From positions 3,131,989 through 3,195,988 of the forward strand of contig NC_013517.1 of NCBI RefSeq assembly GCF_000024405.1: a stretch of DNA of 64,000 nucleotides. The letters run 5' to 3'. The stretch is from Sebaldella termitidis ATCC 33386. GTDB taxonomy: Bacteria > Fusobacteriota > Fusobacteriia > Fusobacteriales > Leptotrichiaceae. The position numbers and the translations under genes were made by a program. Numbering within the stretch: the stretch's first letter is position 1; every line of letters begins with the position of its first letter. The notes beneath the pieces are model-generated. The model was given only the letters and a program-made list of their open reading frames with translations. It searched no databases and was not told the origin of the DNA. Shown here piece by piece: positions 42,746-52,179 of this stretch.

Positions 42746-43492
42746 TTAATTTTTTATGACTTCATATAATGACAATAAATTTCCAATATTTAAGATAGTC
42801 GTCTCAACCCCGCAGCTCTCTGCTGCTTTTAATGCTGACATCTTTTTCCTGAATTCCTGCTTTTCATTTTTCAATGATTGATATTTTTTTCCGCTGCTGG
42901 TTTTGGCTGTAAAGCTCAACTCCCTGATATTAATATTCTGAAAGATTTTTTTATAAGGAAAGAACTCATCAGACAAAACTATAAGTTTGTGAGTTTTACA
43001 CAATGCTGCAATTACCACTGCAAGCATATCATCATCTTCAAACAGCAGTTCTTTCGTCCTTGGTTCAATACAGCCGGCAATGCTGTTTGTATTTACTATC
43101 GGAATGATTCCCATTTCAAGCAGGGTATTTATAGTATCTGAAAGGTTTTTCTTTTTTTCTGCGGATTTTATATCTTCTGCATTTAGAAGAATCTGTGCTA
43201 TTACTTTATTATAATCATTAAAAAAACTGTCATATAGATCAAGCATACTGCACTGCCCCACTACTGCCGCCATTTGCTTCTGTCTTATATTTTCAGGCCT
43301 TGTTTTCATACTCAGTGTATCCATACCTGCGGTAAGTGCACCGGAAGGTATAAGAATAAGCTCATAGCCCATATTTTGAATATCTGCCAATATTGAAACA
43401 AGCTCCTCAAAAAAAACTGAACCGTTTTTCTGTTTACCAATAAATGAAGTTCCTTCTATCTTTATTACCATTCTGTTTTTATACTGCTTCAT
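42746..43492 (-). CDS. glutamate 5-kinase-like amino-acid kinase, degenerate motifs
   Basis: A 248-residue member of the amino-acid kinase fold closest in feel to ProB, which phosphorylates glutamate for proline synthesis. Recognisable are VIKIEGTSF (usual VxKxGSS), LILIPSGALTAGMDTL, RQKQMAAVVGQCSMLDLYDSFF and QILLNAEDI. The later nucleotide-site segment that normally reads LTDxDGLY is LSDEFFPYKKIF, and the FGDND-like motif is FEDDD. So the enzyme may have altered or lost activity. No PUA domain. It starts two bases after the prolyl-tRNA-editing-like gene; no proA is nearby, arguing against ordinary proline synthesis. Confidence 0.8.
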   Translation of the reverse strand: MKQYKNRMVIKIEGTSFIGKQKNGSVFFEELVSILADIQNMGYELILIPSGALTAGMDTLSMKTRPENIRQKQMAAVVGQCSMLDLYDSFFNDYNKVIAQILLNAEDIKSAEKKKNLSDTINTLLEMGIIPIVNTNSIAGCIEPRTKELLFEDDDMLAVVIAALCKTHKLIVLSDEFFPYKKIFQNINIRELSFTAKTSSGKKYQSLKNEKQEFRKKMSALKAAESCGVETTILNIGNLLSLYEVIKN

Positions 43493-43494
43493 AT

Positions 43495-44034
43495 TTATAC
43501 CTCTATTATAACGGGAATATGTCCTGTAAACGGCAAAAATTTATTAATAATATGTTTTGTCTTGATTTTCATATATCCTGTGATTGTTCCGTCACTGCAG
43601 CCACAGTATTCTTTGTCTGCCACATCTTTATCAAAAATAACTTTTATTTTATTATTTTTATCAAGAACAGCACTGAAAACAGTTACAGCTCCGATTTTTA
43701 CTCCCAGCGTCTTTTCGGTTAACTCCACAGGAGCAAATGAAACACGCGATATATTTAAAGCACTGCTAAAATCTCCTGATCTGAATGGTTTATCCCCTGC
43801 TGTAATAAATAAATAAAACTCTGTCTCATTTCTGTTACATAAAAACAGTGTTTTTACCATTTCCATATCCAGCTTTTTATTAATCCCCAGACAGTCTTTC
43901 ATTGTAACTGCTTCATCAGTACTAACCCGTTCAAACGGTATATTAAGATTTTGCAGTATTCTGTATGTTTTTTTCTGCAGTATTGTATGAAATTTCACCG
44001 GTGCCGTCTTAGATATCTCACTTATATAAAACAT
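43495..44034 (-). CDS. prolyl-tRNA-editing-like (YbaK/ProX) domain protein
   Basis: A 179-residue stand-alone INS/YbaK-superfamily deacylase; relatives hydrolyse mischarged Ala-tRNAPro or Cys-tRNAPro. The order YRILQNLNIPFERVSTDEAV, LDMEMVKTLFLCNRNETEFYLF, SRVSFAPVELTEKTLGV and AVTVFSAVLDKNNKIKVIFDKDV fits ProX/PrdX proteins, whose HTDEA-type motif here reads VSTDEA. The ATG at 44034 lies close to GGAGGAG. First gene of a two-gene unit with the ProB-like gene and divergent from a LysR gene 126 bases away, which probably regulates it. Confidence 0.85.
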   Translation of the reverse strand: MFYISEISKTAPVKFHTILQKKTYRILQNLNIPFERVSTDEAVTMKDCLGINKKLDMEMVKTLFLCNRNETEFYLFITAGDKPFRSGDFSSALNISRVSFAPVELTEKTLGVKIGAVTVFSAVLDKNNKIKVIFDKDVADKEYCGCSDGTITGYMKIKTKHIINKFLPFTGHIPVIIEV

Positions 44035-44160
44035 TACTCCTCCTGTCCTTTATTCTTGAAATTTATATAAATATAGTGTATCATAAATTTATAAATTACA
44101 AAAACGAATTATAATCATACTTATCATGACAAAATCAGATATAAAGGAGAAGCAGATAAC

Positions 44161-45027
44161 ATGGATATGAATATTCAAAAATATATTGCATTTATTAAAA
44201 CTGTAGAATACGGAAGTTTTACAAAAGCGGCTGAAATGCTTAATTATTCTCAGTCCGGCATCAGCCGTATGATAAACGATCTTGAAAAAGAATGGGGTGT
44301 ATCACTCCTTGAACGCGGACGTTCCGGTGTACGTCTTACCTCTGACGGTCTGAAGCTCCTTCCTTTTGCTAAAAGCATGTGCAGTGAATACAGGAAATTA
44401 CAGACACAGGTCGAAGAACTAAATGGTCTGAAGTCCGGTCTTATTCGAATCGGAACATTTTCAAGCGTGGCTACCCACTGGCTGCCCAAAATTATCAGCA
44501 GATTTCAAAAAGATTATCCTAATATTGATTATGAACTGCTGCTGGGTGACTATGCCGAAATAGAGAAGTGGATTTCTGAAGGACGTGTAGACTTTGGCTT
44601 TGTCCGTCTTCCTACACTTCCGGAATTTGAAACTTTTCTTCTTGAGGAAGATAAACTGCTTGTCGTACTGCCTGAAAATCATCCGCTTGCAGACTGTGAT
44701 TATTTTCCTGTCAAGGAATTATGCGAATATCCTTTTATGCTGCTTCAACGAAGCGTAAAAGCCGATACTGCCGATATATTTGAAAAATATAATATTACAC
44801 CTAAAATTCATTTTACTACGTGGGATGACTATGCTATTATGTCCATGGTAGAAAGCGGTTTAGGTATCAGTATTTTGCCGCAGCTTATTTTACAGCGGAT
44901 TCCATATCGAATTGTAACAAAAGAGCTGGAAATTCCTGCATATAGAAAAATAGCACTGGGATTAAGAGACAAAAAAAATACTTCACTTGCAGTTAAGCAA
45001 TTTTTAGATTATATCCGGTACAGATAA
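44161..45027 (+). CDS. LysR-family transcription regulator
   Basis: A 288-residue LTTR. Residues 1-60 form the DNA-binding helix-turn-helix (FIKTVEYGSFTKAAEMLNYS, QSGISRMINDLEKEWGVSLL); residues ~90-288 the effector-binding domain (GLKSGLIRIGTFSSVATHWL, VDFGFVRLP, ESGLGISILPQLIL). Divergent from the prolyl-editing/ProB-like pair, the classic arrangement in which a LysR protein controls the opposite unit. GGAG lies about 11 bases before the ATG; a second Met two codons on is possible. Confidence 0.93.
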   Translation: MDMNIQKYIAFIKTVEYGSFTKAAEMLNYSQSGISRMINDLEKEWGVSLLERGRSGVRLTSDGLKLLPFAKSMCSEYRKLQTQVEELNGLKSGLIRIGTFSSVATHWLPKIISRFQKDYPNIDYELLLGDYAEIEKWISEGRVDFGFVRLPTLPEFETFLLEEDKLLVVLPENHPLADCDYFPVKELCEYPFMLLQRSVKADTADIFEKYNITPKIHFTTWDDYAIMSMVESGLGISILPQLILQRIPYRIVTKELEIPAYRKIALGLRDKKNTSLAVKQFLDYIRYR

Positions 45028-45047
45028 TCCTTATACTTATATACATT

Positions 45048-45080
45048 AAAAAATCCCTGGAATTTTCAGGGATTTTTTTA
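45048..45080. terminator. bidirectional terminator
   Basis: AAAAAATCCCTG/CAGGGATTTTTT stem between the convergent LysR and ROK genes, with runs suitable for both strands. Confidence 0.9.
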
Positions 45081-45109
45081 TATTTTAATAAATTTCTTTT
45101 CCAAATAAC

Positions 45110-46255
45110 TTATACTCCGCTTTTTAATATCAGATCAAAATCATAAATATTCGACAAAGGAATAATACCGGCTCCTATTGCAGAAGCTGTTGTAAGTAAT
45201 TGCGGAAAAACAATTTTTTCGGCATTTTTTTCCAGCTTGCAGTTTTCATTTTTTATTTTTTCTATAAGCAGATTCTGTATCTGTTTTTCATAAGGTGCAA
45301 GAATACCTCCGATTATTATACAATCCAGATCAAATATAAGAAAAAGATTCATTATTCCTGCTGCAAGATAATCAAAATACTCGTCCATCTGTCGAAAAAT
45401 AACATCATCACTTTTATTCAGATATATGTCAAGAAGTGGATCTACACCTGCAAGGCTGTTATCCTTGATTATTTTATTTATTATATTGGAAGAAACATAC
45501 TTTTCCCAGCAGCCATGTCTTCCGCACTCACACTCCCGTCCTTTATATTCTATCACCATATGTCCCACTTCGCCTGCATGCTGAAGACCTCCGGAATAAA
45601 GAGAATTTTCCAGAATTATTCCTCCCCCTATCCCTTCATGTACAGAAAGATAAATAGAATTCTTATATTTTTTGGAACTGCCTATAAGATTCTCGGCATA
45701 TGCCGCATAGTCTGCTTCATTCCCAATATATATCGGTATATTAAAAGATTCTTTCAGTCCTTCAAGTGAATACTCCTTTATGTCTACTATAGGCGATTCT
45801 TCGAATTTCAGCTTTCTGTCATTTACTATTCCCGGAAACGCTATCCCTATGCCTAGAAGCTGTTCCATTTTTATATTACTGTGTACTATTGATTTATAGA
45901 CAAGATTCTTTAATTCTTCCTGAAGATTATTTATATTATAATTTTCCTGCGACTTATATATCAAATTTAATTCCAAATCCAGTATTATCACTGTAATAAG
46001 TTCCTGTCTTATTTCAATTCCTATGGTATAGCTGTTTTGGGAATTTATTTCAAATACAACGGGTTTTCTTCCTGCTTCGGAATTAATTACCCCGCTTTCT
46101 TTTATCAGACCCATTTTTATAAGTTCGTTCAAATAAAGAGTTACAGTCGGTATTGTAACATCAAGAAATTTAGACAGCTGTATCTTAGTTATCTGTTTTT
46201 CAAGATATATATAACTCAAAATTTTTCTATGATAATTATTCTGAATTAATTCCAT
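45110..46255 (-). CDS. xylR: ROK-family regulator, XylR type
   Basis: A 381-residue repressor. Residues 1-~65 form a winged helix (ITKIQLSKFLDVTIPTVTLY, then LIKESG wing); the rest is a ROK sugar-binding domain with GIGIAFPGIV, IGNEADYAAYAENL, the AGEVGHMVIEY segment and the zinc motif CECGRHGCWEKYVS. It follows xylB by 197 bases in the xylose gene set, so it is named by context. AAGGAG precedes the ATG. GTTTACT elements upstream of it recur upstream of xylF, consistent with shared control. Confidence 0.85.
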   Translation of the reverse strand: MELIQNNYHRKILSYIYLEKQITKIQLSKFLDVTIPTVTLYLNELIKMGLIKESGVINSEAGRKPVVFEINSQNSYTIGIEIRQELITVIILDLELNLIYKSQENYNINNLQEELKNLVYKSIVHSNIKMEQLLGIGIAFPGIVNDRKLKFEESPIVDIKEYSLEGLKESFNIPIYIGNEADYAAYAENLIGSSKKYKNSIYLSVHEGIGGGIILENSLYSGGLQHAGEVGHMVIEYKGRECECGRHGCWEKYVSSNIINKIIKDNSLAGVDPLLDIYLNKSDDVIFRQMDEYFDYLAAGIMNLFLIFDLDCIIIGGILAPYEKQIQNLLIEKIKNENCKLEKNAEKIVFPQLLTTASAIGAGIIPLSNIYDFDLILKSGV

Positions 46256-46275
46256 AAAAATTCTCTCCTTTTACA

Positions 46276-46311
46276 GTTTACTTTTTAGTGTAATATTAGC
46301 TGAGTATAGTC
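46276..46311. promoter_or_regulatory. possible XylR operator region upstream of the ROK gene
   Basis: CAGTTTACTTTTTAGTGTAA (from 46275) contains half-sites like those before xylF (GTTTACT, TTAGT). Not a clean palindrome; assigned by shared sequence only. Confidence 0.35.
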
Positions 46312-46451
46312 AGTTCCCTACACTAATACCGGATTGTTCCGTAATAATATATTATACTCCTAATTTTTCTTTTTTCAAATTCAAAATTATTTAATTTCAG
46401 ATAATAAAACTAAATATCTTCCTATAAAAAATATAAATTTATAAATCCCTT

Positions 46452-47921
46452 TTATAGTCTGCTTATTTCAAAAAATTCATTTTTTAATGCTTTATAGAGT
46501 CTTGTGTAAACTTCATATCTTTTTTGATATTCTTTGTGGTTTTCCAGATCCGGCTCTATTATATCTGTTATCTTTACTATTTCTTTCAGCTTCTCATCCA
46601 TATTTTTTTCATTTTCCGTTCCGAATAAAGCAAGAAGTGCCGCACCGTATGACGGTCCTTCCTGAATAGCCAGTACCTCTGATTTTATGTTAAAAACATC
46701 CGTGAGTATTTTTCTGCTCAGCTCTGATTTCGCACCGCCGCCTATTATTCTTATTGTATCCGGATTAAGTCCGTCAGCAAGGTTATATGAATCATAAAGC
46801 GCAAAAACTATTCCCTCCATTACAGCCCTTGTCATATCTCCCCTTGTATGTGCTGCGGTGAGACCTATAAAGCTTCCTCTAGCATAAGGATCTGAGTGTG
46901 GTGTTCTTTCACCTGTCAGATATGGAAGAAAAAACAGGTTATTGCTTCCAACCGGCGACTGTTCCGCTTCATCAAGCATTTTCGCATAATTACCGTCATG
47001 AATATCCTCTATCCACCATTTCAGACATGAGGCTGCTGATAATATTACCCCCATAAAATGGTATTTTCCGCTTGAATCACAAAAAGTGTGCATACTGCTT
47101 TTTTCAGGAAGCGACCATTTTTTCTGCGGTATAAAAACTACTCCGGATGTTCCCAGCGAAACCAGTATTTTATCCTCTTCCACTACTCCTGCACCTATTG
47201 CACCGCAGGCATTATCTCCGCCGCCTGCTGCCACGGGAATTTTTACAGTTATTCCTAATTCATCCATGATCTCCTGCTTTAATTCACCTGCAATTTCATA
47301 TGATTCAAAAATTTCCGGCAGATATTCTTTTTTTATTTCAAGAATTTTTATCATTTCATCTGACCATTTTCTATTTTTTACATCAAAAAATAAAGTTCCC
47401 GATGCATCTGAAACATCAGTATAAAATTTTCCTGTAAGTATATATCCTATATAATCTTTTGGAAGCATTATATGTCTTATTTTACTGAAAACTTCGGGCT
47501 CGTTTTTTTTGAGCCACAGAAGCTTTGATGCAGTAAAGCCTGTAAATGAAATATTTGAAGTATATTCCGTGAGCTTATCCATTCCGATTTCATTATTCAA
47601 AAATTCTGATTCCTCCACAGTCCTCTGATCATTCCATAATATCACAGGATATAAAACTTCCTTATCTTCCCCCAAAATCACAAGGCCGTGCATCTGACCT
47701 GATATTCCTATTCCCTTTATGTCATTTATATTTATTTTTTCTGAAAGCTCCTTCATGCTGTCTGTTATACCTTTTATCCAGTCAGAAGGATTCTGGTCAG
47801 ACCAGCCGTTATTAGAATAATGTACAGGATATTCCCTGGATGAAGATGCTGTTATTTCTCCGTTTTTATCTATAGCTGTTATTTTTACCCCGGAAGTCCC
47901 TAAATCTATACCTAAATACAT
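46452..47921 (-). CDS. xylB: xylulokinase
   Basis: Phosphorylates D-xylulose to xylulose-5-phosphate for the pentose phosphate pathway. The 489-residue FGGY kinase begins MYLGIDLGTSGVKITAID and shows SGQMHGLVIL, WNDQRTVEES, the GGGDNACGAIGAG phosphate loop near residue 230 and LPYLTGERTPHSDP near 330. AAGGAGG precedes the ATG. It follows xylA across a 214-base gap containing a terminator-like hairpin, so it may be expressed partly from its own promoter. Confidence 0.96.
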   Translation of the reverse strand: MYLGIDLGTSGVKITAIDKNGEITASSSREYPVHYSNNGWSDQNPSDWIKGITDSMKELSEKININDIKGIGISGQMHGLVILGEDKEVLYPVILWNDQRTVEESEFLNNEIGMDKLTEYTSNISFTGFTASKLLWLKKNEPEVFSKIRHIMLPKDYIGYILTGKFYTDVSDASGTLFFDVKNRKWSDEMIKILEIKKEYLPEIFESYEIAGELKQEIMDELGITVKIPVAAGGGDNACGAIGAGVVEEDKILVSLGTSGVVFIPQKKWSLPEKSSMHTFCDSSGKYHFMGVILSAASCLKWWIEDIHDGNYAKMLDEAEQSPVGSNNLFFLPYLTGERTPHSDPYARGSFIGLTAAHTRGDMTRAVMEGIVFALYDSYNLADGLNPDTIRIIGGGAKSELSRKILTDVFNIKSEVLAIQEGPSYGAALLALFGTENEKNMDEKLKEIVKITDIIEPDLENHKEYQKRYEVYTRLYKALKNEFFEISRL

Positions 47922-47983
47922 ACTGCCTCCTTTATCAGTCTTATTTTTTTAATATTGTACCATAAAATATCAATATAAAACAC

Positions 47984-48028
47984 TTCTTAAAAAACAGGTT
48001 ATTCCAAATAATTTGAAATAACCCGTTT
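47984..48028 (-). terminator. terminator-like hairpin between xylA and xylB
   Basis: Long stem with arms at 47993-48009 and 48011-48027 (core GGTTATT/AATAACC), then TTTTTT on the minus strand. It would reduce read-through from xylA into xylB. Confidence 0.7.
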
Positions 48029-48135
48029 ATCCCGTTTTAACAGGTATTGCCTCACAATTCGAAATTCACCAAAAATCTAATTTATCTTATCAATCAGCAG
48101 CGGAGAGAGTTGCCGCTGAAAGACTGGGGCCTTTT

Positions 48136-49458
48136 TTATTTTGCTTCCAATATATATGAATTCAATATACTTTCCAGCATTTCCTGTCTTCCCGAAGTAT
48201 TTTTTATTTCAGCAAGATTTTCTACATATTCCGCCAGTTCTTCAAATCCTACTTTACCTTCTACTATATCTTTTCCTATCCCTGTTTTGTAACTTTCATA
48301 TCTTTTATCCTGAAAATCCTCAAAAACTTTATCTTCATAAAGTCTGTAAGCTATTGTTAATCCTTTTGCGAATGTGTCCATACCCGCAATATAAGCTAAA
48401 AATAAATCCTTGTCTTCAAATGAGCCTCTTCTTACTTTTGCGTCAAAATTCAGTCCACCTTTACCCAATCCGTTATTTTTTATTACTTCATACATTGCCA
48501 GAACAGCATCATATATATTTGTAGGAAACTGATCTGTATCCCATCCCAGAAGCATATCTCCCTGATTTGCATCTATGGAACCCATTACATTATTTATTCT
48601 TGCAAGGTTCAGTTCATGCTGGAATGTATGTCCGGCAAGAGTGGCGTGGTTTGCTTCTATATTCATTTTATAATGTTTATCAAGATTATACTTTCTCAAA
48701 AAACCAAGAACTGTAGCAGTATCAAAATCATACTGGTGCTTTGTAGGTTCTTTTGGTTTCGGTTCTATAAGCAGCTGCCCTTCAAACCCTATTTTTTCTT
48801 TGTAATCCACTACCATCTGCAGAAATCTGGCAAAGTTATCATATTCCAGATCAGACTTAGTATTCAGAAGAGTTTCGTAGCCCTCTCTTCCGCCCCAGAG
48901 AACATAATTTTCCCCGCCTAATCTTTTTGTTATCTCCATTGCCTTTTTTACCTGTGCCGCAGCATACGCAAATACGTCTGCATTTGGTGCAGTTGCTCCT
49001 CCGTGAAGAAATCTGGGATGACTAAAAGCATTTGTTGTTCCCCACAAAAGTTTTATTCCTGTTTTTTTCATAAGACCTTCTAGATGATCTACTATTTCAT
49101 CAAGAAGTCTGTTTGTTTCTTTTAATGTCATTGCTTCATTTATAATATCTCTGTCATGAAAGCAGAAATAATCCATCCCTATTTTCTGCATAAATTCAAA
49201 ACCTGCATCTGCTCTTGCTTTTGCCTGTTCCAATGCGTCATCATATCTGTTCCATGCTCTGTCCATCGTGTCCCCGCCGAACATATCCAGTCCCTGGGCT
49301 TTTAATGTATGCCAGTAACTCATTGCAAATTTCAGATGTTCTCTCATCGGTTTTCCGCCTATTACCTCATCTTTATTGTAATATTTGAAAGCCATAACAT
49401 TTTTTGATTCAGGACCTTCATACTTTATTTCTTTTATTTCCGGAAAATATTCTTTCAT
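48136..49458 (-). CDS. xylA: xylose isomerase
   Basis: Isomerises D-xylose to D-xylulose using two divalent metals. At 440 residues it is a class II enzyme; the catalytic pair His101 and Asp104 occurs in [12 protein letters not shown], and the [33 protein letters not shown] and [14 protein letters not shown] metal-site segments are intact. GAGGAG precedes the ATG. It follows the xylH permease by 37 bases. Confidence 0.97.
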   Translation of the reverse strand: MKEYFPEIKEIKYEGPESKNVMAFKYYNKDEVIGGKPMREHLKFAMSYWHTLKAQGLDMFGGDTMDRAWNRYDDALEQAKARADAGFEFMQKIGMDYFCFHDRDIINEAMTLKETNRLLDEIVDHLEGLMKKTGIKLLWGTTNAFSHPRFLHGGATAPNADVFAYAAAQVKKAMEITKRLGGENYVLWGGREGYETLLNTKSDLEYDNFARFLQMVVDYKEKIGFEGQLLIEPKPKEPTKHQYDFDTATVLGFLRKYNLDKHYKMNIEANHATLAGHTFQHELNLARINNVMGSIDANQGDMLLGWDTDQFPTNIYDAVLAMYEVIKNNGLGKGGLNFDAKVRRGSFEDKDLFLAYIAGMDTFAKGLTIAYRLYEDKVFEDFQDKRYESYKTGIGKDIVEGKVGFEELAEYVENLAEIKNTSGRQEMLESILNSYILEAK

Positions 49459-49495
49459 GTATTTTCATCTCCTCTATTGTAATTTTTATTATTAT

Positions 49496-50641
49496 TTATC
49501 CTTTTTTCTTTTTCTGCGACTGAACATCAAACAGTACTGCAAACAGAAGTATCAGACCTTTTACCACATACTGCCATGACGGCTCTACATTCAGCATACT
49601 CATTCCGTTATCCAGACTTGCCATTATCAAAGCTCCGAGTATAGCTCCCGTTACCTTTCCTTTTCCTCCTGAAAGACTTGCACCCCCGATTACACATGCT
49701 GCTATGGTATCCAGCTCTGCATTGGTTCCTGCGGAAACCGAACCTGCTCCAAGTCTTGAGGTAAGTACCAGACCTGCTGTAGCCACAAGAAAACCGTTTA
49801 CTATATAGATTATCATCTTTATTTTCTGAGTATCTATTCCTGAATACTTTGCTGCGTTTATATTTCCACCTATTGCATAAACTGTACGTCCGTAAGCTGT
49901 CTTATTTGAAACAAAGGAAAATATAATTATCAAAACTGCCATTAATAAAACCGGTGTTGGAATTCCCTCATAGCTGTTCAGAATTATTATTCCCAGAAAA
50001 ATCAATATACTGTTTCCTATTATCCACATCAGATCATTCTTAAAGTCTCCGGTCTCTATTTTATTGGCAATTTTTGCTTTTCTGTCGCTCATTTTACTGT
50101 AAACAAGAAGAAGAACAAATAATATTCCTATTATGTAGCTCAGACTTTTCGGTATATAGCTCTGCCCCAGTATCTTGAATGCACCGCTTATTGGCGAAAT
50201 AGTCTGACCGCCTGTTATACCTATAAGAATCCCTCTGAATACAAGCATTCCCGATAAAGTTACAATAAATGACGGAACATTTTTCTTAGCTATCCAGTAT
50301 CCGTTCCATACACCAAAAACCAGCCCCAGAACAAGTGTAACCAATACCGTTACTATAAACGGCAGCTTTAATGTAACATCCATAATGGCAGCTATTCCTC
50401 CGAGCAGTGCCATCTGTGATCCTACAGACAGATCTATTTCCCCGGAAATAATAACAAATATCATTCCTATGGAAAGTATCCCTGTTATCGACATCTGTCT
50501 TAACAGATTTGATATATTTCTGAAATTTATAAAGTTTCCTCCGGTAATTGCTATAAATACTCCCCATATAACCAGAAGTGCCAAAAACAAAATAAACATA
50601 TTGGAATTTTTAGCTTTTTTTAAATTAGTTGCCAGACTCAT
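49496..50641 (-). CDS. xylH: xylose ABC transporter permease
   Basis: A 381-residue inner-membrane subunit of a ribose/xylose-type (CUT2) importer with about ten spans. GEIDLSVGSQMALLGGIAA, NAAKYSGIDTQKIKMIIY and AACVIGGASLSGGKGKVTGA are family hallmarks. AGGAGG precedes the ATG; it overlaps the ATPase stop by 17 bases. Named by its place next to xylG, xylF and xylA. Confidence 0.93.
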   Translation of the reverse strand: MSLATNLKKAKNSNMFILFLALLVIWGVFIAITGGNFINFRNISNLLRQMSITGILSIGMIFVIISGEIDLSVGSQMALLGGIAAIMDVTLKLPFIVTVLVTLVLGLVFGVWNGYWIAKKNVPSFIVTLSGMLVFRGILIGITGGQTISPISGAFKILGQSYIPKSLSYIIGILFVLLLVYSKMSDRKAKIANKIETGDFKNDLMWIIGNSILIFLGIIILNSYEGIPTPVLLMAVLIIIFSFVSNKTAYGRTVYAIGGNINAAKYSGIDTQKIKMIIYIVNGFLVATAGLVLTSRLGAGSVSAGTNAELDTIAACVIGGASLSGGKGKVTGAILGALIMASLDNGMSMLNVEPSWQYVVKGLILLFAVLFDVQSQKKKKG

Positions 50642-52160
50642 TTCTACCTCCTACAATAGCCGCTTCCATTATCATTTCCTGCGTAACGTCTTTATTTATA
50701 AACTCTCCTTTTATTTCCCCTTCATGCATTACTATAATTCTGTCACTTATGCCCAAAACCTCAGGCAGCTCTGATGAAACCATTATCACGGATATTCCCC
50801 GTTCGGCAAGCTCTACTATATTTTTATATATTTCGTATTTTGCCCCGACATCCACTCCTCTTGTGGGTTCATCAAGAATTATTATCTTAGGGTTTACAAG
50901 AAGATTTTTTGCAAGTACTACTTTCTGCTGATTTCCTCCGCTCAAATTTTTTATTGCAAGATCTTCGCTTGTTGTTTTTATTTTCAGAAGGTCTATATAT
51001 CTTCTCACATCAGTTTTTTCCCTGTATGTATCTACATAATCTGCTGCTTTGGTGTAGCTGTCCAGATTTGAAAGAGTCATATTTTTTTCCACTGACATAT
51101 CAGCTATTATACCGTCCTGTTTTCTGTCTTCCGGAACCATTGAGATACCGGTCTTCAAAGCTTCCTTTGCTGATTTTATATTTATCTTTTTACCGTTAAA
51201 AATACACTCTCCTGTTTTGCTTCCTTCATATGTTCCAAAAATACTTGAGATAAGTTCTGTTCTCCCTGATCCTATCAGTCCGGAAATCCCTAATATTTCC
51301 CCTTTTTTCAAGGTAAAATTTGCATTTTTTACTCTTTGTTTTCCTATGTTGTCAAATACATTGTAGTTTTTTACTTCAAAAATTACTTCTCCTATCTTAT
51401 TATTTTTTTCAGGATAAAAACTTCCAAGCTCTCTTCCTACCATGGCTTTTACTATTTCGTTCTTGCTGTAGCCGGAAGTTTTTCTGCATTCTATGAATTG
51501 TCCGTCTCTGATAACAGTTACTTCATCTGATATTTTCATGACTTCATCCAGTTTATGGCTTATATATATTGATGTAACCCCTTTTTCTCTTAAATCTCCG
51601 ATAATATTCAAAAGAACATCGGTTTCCTTTTCTGTTAAAGATGCTGTAGGCTCGTCAAAAATTATCAGCTTTGAATTCTTAGAAAGTGCCTTTGCTATCT
51701 CTACCAGCTGTTTATGGCCTATCCCCAGTTCTCTTACCAGTGTATCAGGCGAAATATCCATTTTCAGCTCTTTCAGCACTTCGCTGGTTTTTTGATACAT
51801 TTTATAAAAGTCCACCATACCGTTTTTTAGTATAAAATTTCCCAGAAATATATTTTCCATAATAGAAAGCTCATCTACGAGATTCAGTTCCTGATGGATT
51901 ATGGAAATGCCCTTATTTTCAGAATCCTTTATTCCTCTGTTTTTTAGTATATTTCCGTCATAATAAATATCCCCGCTGTATGTACCGTGTGGGTATATCC
52001 CGCTCAAAACCTTCATAAGAGTGGATTTCCCCGCGCCGTTTTCACCGCACAGGGCATGAACATCTCCTTTTTTTACTTTTATTGTAATATTATCAAGTGC
52101 TTTTACTCCTGAAAAATCTTTTGTGATATTCCTCATATCCAAAATTTCTCTATTCTCCAT
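50625..52160 (-). CDS. xylG: xylose ABC transporter ATP-binding protein
   Basis: A 511-residue CUT2 ATPase made of two ABC domains. The first has Walker A CGENGAGKSTLMK (about residue 38) and a degenerate signature RELGIGHKQLVEIAKAL; the second has SGLIGSGRTELISSIFG, LSGGNQQKVVLAKNL and ILDEPTRGVDVGAKYEIY. Typical of xylG/rbsA architecture. Twenty bases after the xylF stop. Confidence 0.93.
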   Translation of the reverse strand: MENREILDMRNITKDFSGVKALDNITIKVKKGDVHALCGENGAGKSTLMKVLSGIYPHGTYSGDIYYDGNILKNRGIKDSENKGISIIHQELNLVDELSIMENIFLGNFILKNGMVDFYKMYQKTSEVLKELKMDISPDTLVRELGIGHKQLVEIAKALSKNSKLIIFDEPTASLTEKETDVLLNIIGDLREKGVTSIYISHKLDEVMKISDEVTVIRDGQFIECRKTSGYSKNEIVKAMVGRELGSFYPEKNNKIGEVIFEVKNYNVFDNIGKQRVKNANFTLKKGEILGISGLIGSGRTELISSIFGTYEGSKTGECIFNGKKINIKSAKEALKTGISMVPEDRKQDGIIADMSVEKNMTLSNLDSYTKAADYVDTYREKTDVRRYIDLLKIKTTSEDLAIKNLSGGNQQKVVLAKNLLVNPKIIILDEPTRGVDVGAKYEIYKNIVELAERGISVIMVSSELPEVLGISDRIIVMHEGEIKGEFINKDVTQEMIMEAAIVGGRNESGN

Positions 52161-52179
52161 TTTTTAACCTCGTCAGAAT

